From the NCBI GenBank assembly GCA_014885115.2, contig WKLE02000786.1, positions 1-29,112 on the forward strand: DNA of 29,112 bases. The letters run 5' to 3'. The notes under the pieces were generated by a model. The model made no database searches. It saw nothing but the letters and a program-made list of their open reading frames with translations, and had not been told where the DNA came from. Position numbers and translations under genes: made by a program. Of this stretch, positions 1 through 8,804 are shown piece after piece (the first letter of the stretch is position 1; the number at the start of each line of letters is the position of its first letter). This DNA is from Asterionellopsis glacialis. Lineage: Eukaryota; Bacillariophyta; Plagiogrammaphyceae; Rhaphoneidales; Asterionellopsidaceae.

Positions 1-1
1 T

Positions 2-307
2 CAAAGTGAGCATTGGACCGAATTGACCGAGGAAGAACGCACGGCTGCCAGACAACTGTGCTATTCCAAGTCTGTTTGGGAGAGCTACTTCAATGAAAAA
101 GTTAATGGTGGTGACGGTGGTGGAAAAAATATTGCTGGAGTCATCGGTGGAGTACTAGCTTCTGTGGCCTTTGTCGGCCTTGTTGGTGGCATGCACATTT
201 ATGGAGTGAATTTTGGGAAGGTTGGGAAGGTGGCAAAAAAAGCTGTTTCGAAAAAGGAGGACGAAGCTCCTCACACTATTCCAAATGATGTTGCTGTTCA
301 GGTATAA
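2..307 (+). CDS. C-terminal fragment of a membrane protein, cut by the left edge
   Basis: The frame is open to the left edge and ends at TAA 305-307, so only about the last 101 residues are present and no start lies in the window. The fragment begins with a short hydrophilic stretch (HWTELTEEERTAARQLCY) that resembles a motif I associate with diatom proteins: a Trp followed by LTxEERxAAxxLxY. It then has a Gly-rich linker, one hydrophobic segment of about 22 residues beginning NIAGVIGGVLASVAFVGLVG, and a basic then acidic tail of about 40 residues. This suggests a single-pass anchor near the C terminus with a short charged tail. The function cannot be told from this fragment; the main domain lies upstream of the window. 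The TTG at 23 is not a start. Confidence 0.75.
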   Translation, partial: QSEHWTELTEEERTAARQLCYSKSVWESYFNEKVNGGDGGGKNIAGVIGGVLASVAFVGLVGGMHIYGVNFGKVGKVAKKAVSKKEDEAPHTIPNDVAVQV

Positions 308-1206
308 TTACGATCAGTTCTGTATGCTTGCATGTAGAAGAGATTTTTACCTGTAGTACACACAAATCCCATTACCCGACTGTTCAGATGCAAAGAAGAA
401 CAGATGCAGACATGGCAGCATTTTAAAGTGCTTCACAAAATTTAGTAGACACATACATAGTTTAAAATTGTATAATCAATGTTCTTTCCCAATCGAAAAA
501 ATGGATGTGATACACCTGTCTTTATGCATTGTAAGATCACTTTTGATATTTCCCGCAAGCAATCTTTATCGTAATTTTTTATCTTCACTTCCCTTCAGAA
601 AGAACAAACTATGATCTATCAGTTACGATTCTGTCTTAGTTACTAAATATAATTATCATGCTGTATTATAGGAAACGTTGCAAAACATAAATAATATGGA
701 AGTAGAAGACGTTTTCTTCAAACTATCGGTCATCCAGATTTTTCCGATGACTGAGAAAAAGTCACTAAGATCTACTGGGTGGCTGTACTGCTACCTGGTA
801 CGGGTACCGTACTGATTTTAGTTTTCGTATTACTGTTCTACCTGGTACGCCGACGACAAGCGACCCACAGAATCAACGACGCCACAGAAAGACAGGGTGC
901 TGTGCATCTGATATCCACCAAGAGTGATCTACAAATACCACCCTCACCCCTTTCACAAACGTGCTTGCTAGCATACGGACGCACTCCAAAAGTACACTCT
1001 AGCTGCGCATTAAAAGTCTTGGTGTAAACGCTGCCGAACTTTTTGTAACAGAAGCAGTCACCGCGACGAAGAATCATTCAGAAAAGAAAGTCGACTTTGG
1101 CGGGGGCCATTCATTTGTCATTCGTCATATTTTTTACGCAAAGACGAGGATCAATTTTTAAACAACAGCTACAAGAACGATCTCCCAATAAAATTTCTCT
1201 TAGGTG
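308..1206. other. Intergenic spacer, about 0.9 kb
   Basis: This is AT-rich sequence between two plus-strand genes. I see no convincing gene: the open frame at 779-1027 starts at GTG and has no recognisable domain. A cluster of GGTAC/GTACC motifs lies at 793-813, with another CTGGTACG at about 842. The 3' part should hold the promoter and 5' leader of the sulfotransferase-like gene; no clear TATA box was found. Confidence 0.5.
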
Positions 1207-2721
1207 ATGATGTTGGAAAAGAAGAATGTCATGATGTATTCTTCACGGCAAAAATTTATGTCAGCAAATCACAAGTTTGGGGGGGGAGGAAATCGTTGGA
1301 TGATTTATCTAGTTTCATTTGTCATTTTACTGAACATCCCACTTTGGATAACTTCCAAATCTTCACCAACAGAGCAAGTACAACAATATACAACATTCAA
1401 TGATCAAAGTGGTATGGTCGATCCCAATTGGAGACCACCAAACTATGATAGATTGTATTCTTTCTTCAATGATACATCTCCAGCAACTGCGGAATTTTTA
1501 CAACCTATATTTTGGTTCATTCCTCGATCCGGTGGAAGCACTGTCATCGAAATTATGAGTTATTGCCTAAATTTTGTTACAGCGTCCAGTATGGGCGCAG
1601 GGCATGATAATGAACCAAACTTACGTTTAGTTGGTGGGGACGAAAATAATATGGGAAGATATGTGAACATTGACCCGACAACACCGCAGGGTCTTGAGCG
1701 TGCTAAAGATTTGCAACTGGTACAAAGTCGCATGGCTCGTGCAATCGTAACACCAGACATCGTGCAAGCATCAACCTTGTTTCAAGAGAACTCTCATACA
1801 GGACGTATCTTTGTCATGCTTCGACACCCTGTTAAACGGGAAGTATCACAATTTTACTTTCGACAATCCTTACCAAAGGGACATCCATTGTACAATCCTC
1901 AATTGAATAAGCTCACCATCCAAGAGTATGTTAATTCTGATTTTGTAGAGGTTAACAGTTTGGTGAAAGCCTTAGCGAATGTAACAACTGGTGATGTGCA
2001 ACGAGAGCATGTGGAGGTTGCGAAACGGATCATCGATGATTATGTTGTAATCGGGATTATGGAATGGTTTTCGGAAAGTATGCTTCGTTTCCTTGATTAC
2101 TTTGGATGGAGTGCAGGTGAAGAATACAAGATATGTCAAGAATCTTTTGAAAATGGTAGAAATCGACGCAATGAACACCCACACATACTGCCACAAACAT
2201 TTGAATTTTCAACCTTGTGGGAACGGCATTGGGCAGATGTTGAAGTTTACCAATATGCTCGAAAAAAATTCAAACGCGATTCCGAACGGAAACAAATGCA
2301 ATCCCAAGCTGACATGGCCGCTGCTGCTAATGCACAGGCTCTAGAAGGACAACAGCAAGGTCAAATGACAACAGTTGACCAGAATATGCAAAGTAACCAA
2401 CCTGAACAGATGACTGAAACTCAACAAGAAAATATGATTACGACAAATAATAATGAGATGAGAGAAAATCAACCACAGCAGCAGCAGCAACAACAGCAGC
2501 AACAGCAGCAACAACAACAACAGCAGGAGACGAATAATAATGCACAAAACCAGGTAGATATCAGTCCACAGCAGGAAAATGAAATCCGAGAGATTAAGCA
2601 GGATGACTCTGAATTCCAGGAACACCACAAACAGCAGGAGGATCAACAAGGCCAACAACAACAACAACAGCTTGATCAGCAGCAGCAGCAAGAACAACAA
2701 GAAGAAGAACAGCAACAATAG
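1207..2721 (+). CDS. Sulfotransferase-like type II membrane protein with polyglutamine tail
   Basis: This single-exon gene encodes 504 residues. The start is ATG 1207; ATG 1210 follows directly. Residues about 31-49 form a hydrophobic signal anchor after a basic N terminus, giving a type II topology typical of Golgi sulfotransferases. Residues 103-114 (FWFIPRSGGSTV) fit the 5'-phosphosulfate-binding loop, which binds PAPS. Residues 200-218 (beginning IFVMLRHPV) fit the 3'-phosphate motif, with an Arg and a Ser seven residues later. The expected role is transfer of sulfate from PAPS to a glycan or protein in the Golgi lumen; the substrate cannot be read. Residues from about 365 to the end are almost entirely Gln, Asn and Glu, with a pure polyQ run. 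Stop is TAG 2719-2721. The glutamine frame continues beyond this stop, so the C terminus looks shortened. The family call is fairly sure; activity is inferred. Confidence 0.75.
   Translation: MMLEKKNVMMYSSRQKFMSANHKFGGGGNRWMIYLVSFVILLNIPLWITSKSSPTEQVQQYTTFNDQSGMVDPNWRPPNYDRLYSFFNDTSPATAEFLQPIFWFIPRSGGSTVIEIMSYCLNFVTASSMGAGHDNEPNLRLVGGDENNMGRYVNIDPTTPQGLERAKDLQLVQSRMARAIVTPDIVQASTLFQENSHTGRIFVMLRHPVKREVSQFYFRQSLPKGHPLYNPQLNKLTIQEYVNSDFVEVNSLVKALANVTTGDVQREHVEVAKRIIDDYVVIGIMEWFSESMLRFLDYFGWSAGEEYKICQESFENGRNRRNEHPHILPQTFEFSTLWERHWADVEVYQYARKKFKRDSERKQMQSQADMAAAANAQALEGQQQGQMTTVDQNMQSNQPEQMTETQQENMITTNNNEMRENQPQQQQQQQQQQQQQQQQQETNNNAQNQVDISPQQENEIREIKQDDSEFQEHHKQQEDQQGQQQQQQLDQQQQQEQQEEEQQQ
2476..2526 (+). 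repeat. CAG/CAA (polyglutamine) microsatellite in coding sequence
   Basis: This is a run of mixed CAG and CAA codons encoding about 17 uninterrupted glutamines inside the Q-rich tail of the sulfotransferase-like protein. Shorter CAA/CAG runs follow at about 2650-2715. Such tracts change length by slippage. The reverse strand has open frames rich in Leu only because CTG/TTG complement CAG/CAA. Confidence 0.85.
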
Positions 2722-3173
2722 GAGGCGCATAAGAATGAACAGATGCAGCAGTAGCAAGAGGAAAATAAGAATGATCGGTTGCAGCAGCAGCAGGTGCAGC
2801 AGCAAGAGAAACAGTAGCATGAATGAAATTGTAACATTATCAAATAAATGTCATACAAGACTAAAGTTTTAGAAAGTATCGCCATGTGCATAAGTGCTTG
2901 TGAGTTTCCAACATGTATTTTGGTTACTTATAAGTGATCATTGCAATATTAGGAGGAGCAGAATGATCAGGTGCAATAGCAGCAAGAGGAACATCAGAAT
3001 ATTCAAGTGCATCAGCAGCAGTGTTAGCAAGAGGACAAGCAGCAGCATGAATGAAATTGTAAAATTATCAAATAAAAATCATACAAGACTAAAGTTTTAG
3101 AAAGTATTGCCACGTGCTTGTGAGTTTCCAACATGTTTTTTGGTTACTATTTATTAGTGATCTTTCCAATATT
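2719..3173 (+). repeat. Two-copy tandem repeat (about 230 bp units) of a Q-rich tail plus 3' flank
   Basis: Unit 1 runs about 2719-2950 and unit 2 about 2951-3173, offset by 228-231 bases. Both begin TAGGAGG, carry a CAG/CAA-rich segment of about 105 bases, share a nearly identical segment from ATGAATGAAATT (2819 and 3047) through CAAGACTAAAGTTTTAG, and end in a shared CTTGTGAGTTTCCAACATGT block. Read in the frame of the upstream gene, both copies encode Gln-rich peptide interrupted by TAG (2719, 2752, 2815; 2950, 2977, 3025), and both close with the same CAT GAA TGA (TGA 2824 and 3052). Length differences inside the Q-rich segment are multiples of three. The unit appears to derive from the 3' end of the sulfotransferase-like gene. 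Confidence 0.85.
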
Positions 3174-3225
3174 TACTCTAAACATAAGTAGGAATGTTGT
3201 AGGTACTTGCAAGGTTGTTCCTGAT

Positions 3226-3287
3226 TATGAGTCCTGTAGAAATACTTTGGCAACCATCTTTGATTCATTATGAATCCTGTAGAGTCT
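3226..3287. repeat. Two short copies of an ATGAATCCTGTAGA motif
   Basis: ATTATGAGTCCTGTAGAAA and ATTATGAATCCTGTAGAGT occur about 43 bases apart. The same motif recurs on the other side of the pseudogene at 5287-5395. The origin is unknown; it may be a dispersed repeat family. Confidence 0.5.
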
Positions 3288-3317
3288 AAAAGTTATAATT
3301 GCTGAAATATTCTCTCA

Positions 3318-4289
3318 TACATCTTTCCCCATAATTACCTGTTTATCATCATCTGTGAGTTGTATGTTTTGAATAACTTGGTAATATCCTGCTATATTTT
3401 GACAAGCACCAGCTCTACTTTGGACCCTTTCATATGTTGTTCCAGGTATTATACCACAAATAATACTTTCCCAAGAATTATCATTATCTTCCATCCAAAG
3501 AAATAATAAATCACATCTGCAAAAATTGGAAGGTGGTGATTTCTCTGGATGATGCATCAACAAATATTTACATTCAATTTCATCATTTCATGCATCAAAC
3601 TTTTGCTACTAAGTATTTCCAACAAATGCAATATAGCAAAGGATGCCTTGTATCAAATTTCCTCTTGGTGTTCAACAAGCCATCTACAATACATCAGTAC
3701 AAAGTCAACTTCACTTTTCAGTTTAGCACCATCACCTAATGTATCTTTGTTCCATTCAAAGAATACAGATGATAACCATGTCCAAGGACCATGAATGGCA
3801 GTCACAACCATACTTTTTTCTAGTTGATGTTCCTTGATAAAGCACTGTAGCATCTCTCCACCAGCTACAAAATTATGTGACCATAACACATGGTTGTTCA
3901 TGGGACAGTCATTTGCTGTAACAAGAGGGTTTTCACTCTTGTCCATATGGCTGATCACAGTTGAATGACCTCATGAATGTTTCTGTCAATGTACCTGTTC
4001 CACATTTGGGTGTACTGATGACACCAATCACAGTCCCTTTTGGTATAGGCATGTCAGTTTGAACAGTTACTGTTTTTGGATCCCACTGTAGTGGCAATTG
4101 CTGCAATTATTGTTGATTATTTGGATCAGTATATTCCACCAATGCAAGGTTAGTACCACTATCATCAAGTCCTAAGTTATTTCCTTAGCATACATGATGG
4201 ACAACAACTAAACATAGAAGCAATAATAGTGATATTGTAATGGATATCCTACAAGATATATCTTTAATGTTGTAACATGAAATCATCAT
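3318..4289 (-). pseudogene. Decayed sulfotransferase-like type II membrane protein gene
   Basis: Reading leftward from ATG 4287-4289, one frame gives a basic N terminus, a Leu/Val-rich signal anchor (about 4190-4250), an in-frame TAA at about 4180, a second at about 4100, and then a stretch with a clear 5'-phosphosulfate-binding loop, STPKCGTGTLTETF (about 4005-4045). The frame closes with TGA near 3945. Similarity continues in another frame at 3653-3958 and, after a further stop and frame change near 3560, in the frame at 3315-3563, whose segment MEDNDNSWESII looks like the C-terminal part of a sulfotransferase. At least two in-frame stops and two frame changes make a working product unlikely. 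Introns are an alternative for one break, but I found no GT-AG pair that mends the series. It looks like a different subfamily from the intact gene at 1207. Confidence 0.65.
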
Positions 4290-5286
4290 TAGGTGGAATG
4301 GGGCTGTAGATTTTGTTTATGCAGTAGTCTATTCTTTGGATGTACAAATGAGCTATCTCTTGATTATTAGTTTGACTAACAACAATCAATGGATGTCCAA
4401 TAGTGAAACATAAAATAATTATGTGCACCAACAAGTAGGGATAAGAAAAATTCAGGGAACCCAAAAAGAAAAATTCTTTTGTTTCAAAATGCCTCAAGTC
4501 AAAAGAGACATCAATATCCATATTGAGAAATGATTCTAACTCAACCAATAATTGCATATAAAACAATTTTGGTACATTAGGGGTACACATGCTGGAGTTT
4601 TGGGTACTCTGTTCCTACCGTCTGTCTGATTATAGTTGATGCATCAATTTCAGGAGTCTGTTTTCACCCCAGACATAAAAAAGCTCTTGTTCTCTAGATC
4701 ACAAATATTGCCAGCAACAAGACCAGTTCTAGGTTTGAATGTGAATGTATATCCAAACAAAGTTACTTAGATTGAAATAAAAGTTATAAATAATCCATTG
4801 GAAAATGTAATGGCTTTTGTGAAACTCCAAAAATAATCCTGCAGAAAATAGCAGCAATATAAAAATATGGGAAGACCGTTAGAAAAAACCATAAGTAGTA
4901 AAAACAGTGGGATACTCCATGTAATTTATTTTTGTTAAGTAATTTTTCTGGACAACCATTTTCAGCAAGGGATAATATACGGTCATGTATACAGCATTAC
5001 CAACTATTAATTTTGAGATGAAAAGCCATCAACAATGACAAGAAATTGACTATGACAGCTTTGCTATTCTCATGGAGATTGCCATGGCAACAAAATCAAA
5101 AATCAAATTTGGCTCTGTGCTGCTGAAACAGATTTTTGATTTGGACCCCATGGTGGTCTCTCTGAGAATAGGAAGAAGGATGCATCAACTATTATCAGAC
5201 AGACAGTAGGCTATATTGACAGGGTTAACTAGTACACTTTGTGGAATATAGTTCTTGCTGTACCTGTACCAGTACCAGTTTAAGCC

Positions 5287-5395
5287 AAAATGAATCCCAT
5301 CCATTACAAAACCCTGTAGAATTTACACATTTTTTTCTCTTTTGCCATAATGAATCCCATCCTGTACAAAATGCTGTAGAATCTACAGAAAAAGT
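5287..5395. repeat. Two direct copies with a 60-bp period
   Basis: TGAATCCCATCC starts at 5291 and again at 5351, exactly 60 bases apart. Each copy is followed by a similar TACAAAA-n-CTGTAGAATxTACA segment. The core (TGAATCC ... CTGTAGA) matches the pair at 3226-3287. No coding potential was seen. Confidence 0.7.
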
Positions 5396-5710
5396 CTTAA
5401 CAAAAAAAAATGGAAAAAGCAGTGTCACGTGTTAACACAATACTCATCATACAAAATACAAACTTTGACAACATTTAGATACTGCTGTACAAACTGAACC
5501 CATGTTTATCTACTCATGTAGACTTTTATAAGTGTCTGAACATTGCATGTCACAAGTGTGATGCAGTTCAAACACTTTTTTCTTCATACAATTTTTGACA
5601 TCCTTTTCCTGTGGTATCAATTAAAAAAAAACAGAATTTAACGAATTTTTGAAATATTATTGTGAAAATACAGGAGGAATAGAGCAGAGAGTAGTTTCTG
5701 TTATTCCTCT

Positions 5711-5743
5711 TGTTGTCATTGTTGTTATTGTTGTTGTTGTTGC
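5711..5743. repeat. GTT/TTG trinucleotide microsatellite
   Basis: About eleven imperfect TTG/GTT units in non-coding sequence, with interruptions by ATT and CATT. This is a simple sequence repeat. Confidence 0.85.
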
Positions 5744-5852
5744 CAATTGATTGTCTTGTCATTTTTTTGCAGCCGCATCAAAATATTCTAGAGAAAAGAA
5801 CAAATGAAGAATCTCTCCAATGCCACATGATTTTTCTACACCAATGCCCCCT

Positions 5853-5882
5853 GTTTAGGATTGCCCAAGCCCAATCCTAAAC
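5853..5882. repeat. Perfect 11-bp hairpin
   Basis: GTTTAGGATTG (5853-5863) and CAATCCTAAAC (5872-5882) are exact reverse complements separated by 8 bases. The similar sequence GTTTAGGGTTGGG occurs at about 5970-5985. No U tract or gene end lies nearby, so it is not a terminator; it may belong to a small inverted-repeat element. Confidence 0.7.
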
Positions 5883-6908
5883 TAAAATAGGTTATCAACC
5901 AGTAATCATGGCTTGGTAAAGTGTAGAGAACATGGATTTTGTAGGTCAGCCCAACCCAAGTCCAACTCGTTTAGGGTTGGGATCAGGCATAGAATGGATG
6001 CTCTTAGGGGGTGCATAACTTAAACGCAGTCCCCTAATTTGGATTTAGATTTAGGTACCATAGCCTATTAAACAGATGTGCAGACCATTTTATTAGGTTA
6101 AGACACCTAAATCATAATCTGAGGGGAACCTGGACATGTCCAAAAATTTTGATTCCCCTTCCTCTGCTCATATTTTTTTTTGGATTTAGATTTAGTTTCC
6201 CTTTTTTTTGATTCGCTTGAATGGACCATAGCCTTACAATTTTGACACTTTTTTGTGTGTCACAAGCATTCGGAGCACCAAAAATACACACACAACATTG
6301 TCTTTGCAGCAGCATTGTCACCATCACTGCTACCATAGTAACTTTCAAATTGTACAAGCAACATCTCCATGTTCCTTCTACTATGTACAACAACCTCCTG
6401 CAAAAGTGGCAAGAAAATGGTGCATCTTTATATAGTAAAGTGTTTGTGTCTGGTTTGGTATCACCTTTTGACGTCATCAACAACAAAAACAACAATCCAC
6501 CATTATTTAAGATGCACAAGTGTTCTTAATTATTCATAGATGTTAGTCTTTCAAAATTATTGTATATGAGACATTAGGTTAGTTGCTGGCTTTATTTGCT
6601 TTGGACTTCATCTATAAACGGTGTTTGAACGCCATGGTCAACACACCGTGAGATTGCACTAGGCAGGCCAAAAAAACACAGAAGCACTCAACAATCATAC
6701 TACACACTCCATGTAATATTTCATGAATTTTGGCTCCTGTTCCAAAGTGGGGGAGCTAAATCTAAATCCAAATTTTTGCGCTTAAGTTATTCACTATGAA
6801 CCTTGGGTGAGAGGGATGGACAGGCCTGCAGTAGGCGAGTCACGAGACTCGCGCGATATGTCAATCAACTGTAGTACAGACGGACCATGATGCGATGACT
6901 TCACGGAC

Positions 6909-6972
6909 GGGACAGATGTGATGACGTGATGACGTCATCACATGGACAGATGAGATGACGTGATGACGCCAT
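6909..6972. repeat. Short tandem repeat carrying a CRE-like palindrome
   Basis: Two adjacent copies of GGACAGATGwGATGACGTGATGACG occur. Between and within them TGACG cores repeat several times, and 6926-6941 is a perfect 16-bp palindrome, GTGATGACGTCATCAC, containing the bZIP (ATF/CREB) consensus TGACGTCA. It lies inside the putative transposon, about 1.1 kb from the next supported plus-strand promoter. A regulatory role is only a possibility. Confidence 0.6.
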
Positions 6973-7112
6973 CGAGCAAACAGATGCGAATGCGCAGTGA
7001 CACACAGCATTATTGCGAACGCTGACATCACGATGCGAAGCGTATCGAATTCCACTCTGCAGCAGAACACAGTGACGCGCCTGACTCAGAGCGTTCCGAT
7101 TGGCTAGCTCAG

Positions 7113-7144
7113 GGAGTTTGGTTCACATGTTAAAACCAAACTCC
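7113..7144. repeat. Perfect 11-bp hairpin
   Basis: GGAGTTTGGTT (7113-7123) and AACCAAACTCC (7134-7144) are exact reverse complements with a 10-base loop. It is inside the putative inverted-repeat element. Its function is unknown. Confidence 0.75.
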
Positions 7145-7390
7145 GTTGGAAACTGAACTCTAAGTAGATCTGTTGTAGGATCCCGTACTGCTTTTGGGTC
7201 GCGAAGACGAATCGGTGAATTGTCGGATATTTTTAGCTAAGCTCTAAAATAGCTCATAATTTATTCACTCATACAATTTGTACTCCATTTTCAATATATT
7301 TTCTATCACTTTTCAATTTTGTTGTCAGCATAGTGCAAGGCCTGAATCTAAATCTAAATCTAAATTTTGGGCATGCGTTTAAGTTATGCA

Positions 7391-8053
7391 GCCACTTACT
7401 ACTAGTACTCGATGAGTGGCGGCCTTCCATTTTGGCTTACCAGGTACAGGTACCCAAATTTTGGATCGGTGCCTAACTGCTACGTATTTTTAACCACGAA
7501 TTTGTGCTCGTAGCGAGCGTGGAGCGAATCCCAAGGGAGGTACATTTCTGTAGGACTCTACCACTATATATATTGATTATAGGGCAATATTAAATACAAT
7601 ACTGAATCTGTACTCTACAGGTATTAATACCTGCGCATCTACCAACCAGGAACTGGTAACTGGCACTCCATACCTTGCACTATTCCTGTACAATAATAAC
7701 ATGCAGTGAAACACAGCCGGGAACGCCGGTCAAGACGAGGCGGAGGTGATAAACCAGAAAGACCAGAAAGGATTCCATTCAACAACAGTAGTACCCAGGT
7801 ACGCCTAAAATCCAAATTGCACACGCTCTATCTTATCTGGATTTCTGATCTGAACTTTATTTTCTTCAATATTGCCGTTGACAGAATTCTTTTGAGTGCG
7901 TAAGTCGTACTTTACCCATTCAATGAAAAATATGCTTAATTGTAAATGAGATGGTGGTGTCAAGCTTTTCAACTATCCATAGGTACGCAAGACAATTGAT
8001 CAACCACGTCATCAAATTCAATTAGCGTTCACAATGACAACTCCGTGTTCTTT
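7391..8053. other. Spacer upstream of the small Ser-rich gene
   Basis: No gene is supported here. The open frames at 7639-7824 (minus) and 7706-7903 (plus) lack recognisable features. GTAC-containing motifs occur at 7438-7454 and about 7796. A small inverted repeat GCTCG-TAG-CGAGC is at about 7507-7519. Confidence 0.45.
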
Positions 8054-8060
8054 TATAAAT
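8054..8060 (+). promoter_or_regulatory. Possible TATA box for the small Ser-rich gene
   Basis: TATAAAT lies about 260 bases before the ATG at 8316. A predicted 5'-leader intron (GT 8153 to AG 8275, with a pyrimidine-rich stretch before the acceptor) would reduce the mature leader to roughly 100 bases, which makes this placement reasonable. It was found by inspection only. Confidence 0.3.
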
Positions 8061-8315
8061 GAAGATCACTATTTCATCTGACGTGTTTACTTTCCGAAAG
8101 ATAGTGTGAAACCTTTTGCGTTGGACTGTACGAAGCAAGGAACAGATTCAAGGTTAGTGACGTTTTCTGACCTGTATTCAAATCCTACTTCTGATTAATA
8201 CAAAACAGGTTTCGCTTCGCGTTCGAACAAACATCCGTATTCCTCTGTTCTTCTTTCATTTTTAACCTTGACTAGTGGCGGTGCATTGAGCGATTGCAAA
8301 ACTAATATTATCACC

Positions 8316-8804
8316 ATGCCGCGAATCTTGAGCCGTTCATCGCTTAGTAGCAATAGTCTGCATCGCCGACGATCAATGGGTAGTTTCAATAGCAGTGTCA
8401 CAAGTAATTCCAGGAGACCATCGTCTTCACGGATAGGGTTCTTGAATAGCAGTAGTATTAGTAAGCCATCATCACAATCGTCATTGTGGGGTTTCTTTGG
8501 TGGTGTTGGGAATGATTCTTCATCAGGTGTGGCTACTCCAGGAACAGAAGCATCTGCTACAGACTATCAGTCTGCACCACAATCACCCCGTCTTTTAGAT
8601 GTCCAACCATCAAGTAATGGATCGAACACAGGAACGGCAAGTAAGAAACCTACCATTCCAAAGTCTTACGTACAAGAACTGACGCAAGAAGAAGACGGGA
8701 CCGAACAGGCGGATGATTGGGGTCATTACGTCGATGTCCTTGAAGCAGAAGAAAAAATTGTACGAGCAAGCAAAATCTTATCAAGGAGAGCAAGTGTTCG
8801 TTGA
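8316..8804 (+). CDS. Small Ser-rich protein of unknown function
   Basis: The gene encodes 162 residues from ATG 8316 (context ATCACCATGCC) to TGA 8802-8804. The frame is open further upstream but has no ATG, so this start is chosen. About the first 110 residues are rich in Ser, Asn, Gly and Thr and look disordered, with the basic site RRRS at 17-20. The last 50 residues are more ordered: an acidic segment, then WGHYVDVLEAEEKIVRASKI, then a C-terminal SRRASVR. Both RRxS sites match the consensus of basophilic kinases such as PKA. No known domain, signal peptide or membrane segment was seen. A 5'-leader intron at 8153-8275 is likely. I do not recognise the family. Coding status rests on the sustained frame, good start context and biased composition. 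Confidence 0.65.
   Translation: MPRILSRSSLSSNSLHRRRSMGSFNSSVTSNSRRPSSSRIGFLNSSSISKPSSQSSLWGFFGGVGNDSSSGVATPGTEASATDYQSAPQSPRLLDVQPSSNGSNTGTASKKPTIPKSYVQELTQEEDGTEQADDWGHYVDVLEAEEKIVRASKILSRRASVR

Larger units (their letters stand above)
4290..5998. other. Gene-poor, repeat-containing spacer
   Basis: I see no supported gene. The minus-strand open frame at 4264-4590 overlaps the pseudogene start, has no recognisable domain and is probably chance. A 12-bp inverted repeat lies at 5093-5104 and 5131-5142. The direct repeats at 5287-5395, GTT microsatellite at 5711-5743 and hairpin at 5853-5882 are listed separately. At 5951-5987 the complementary octamers CCCAACCC and GGGTTGGG form a weaker hairpin. 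Confidence 0.5.
6012..7390. mobile_element. Putative non-autonomous DNA transposon with terminal inverted repeats, possibly nested
   Basis: TGCATAACTTAAACGCA at 6012-6028 is the exact reverse complement of TGCGTTTAAGTTATGCA at 7374-7390. Next to each end lies a TTTAGA-type block: GGATTTAGATTTAG (about 6041-6054) on the left and TAAATCTAAATCTAAAT (about 7349-7365) on the right. A second pair of related blocks lies inside: TGGATTTAGATTTAG at 6181-6195 and TAAATCTAAATCC at 6757-6769, the latter followed by TGCGCTTAAGTTATTCAC (6777-6794), a diverged end. CCATAGCC follows both left-hand blocks (about 6057 and 6226). No transposase is encoded and no target-site duplication is evident. The arrangement suits a MITE-like element with a nested or shorter copy. 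The class is not known. Confidence 0.55.

Noticed and set aside
2341..2820. Long minus-strand open frame rich in leucine
   Set aside because: It is the complement of the CAG/CAA tract of the sulfotransferase-like gene. Its poly-Leu composition has no other basis.
2719..2826. TAG as a reassigned glutamine codon
   Set aside because: TAG ends three other well-supported genes in this window (11571, 23853, 28624) at the natural end of each protein, so the standard code is the simpler reading.
6221..6529. 102-residue plus-strand frame inside the inverted-repeat element, a possible transposase fragment
   Set aside because: It shows no recognisable transposase motif and composition typical of non-coding sequence. 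A minus-strand frame of similar length overlaps it.
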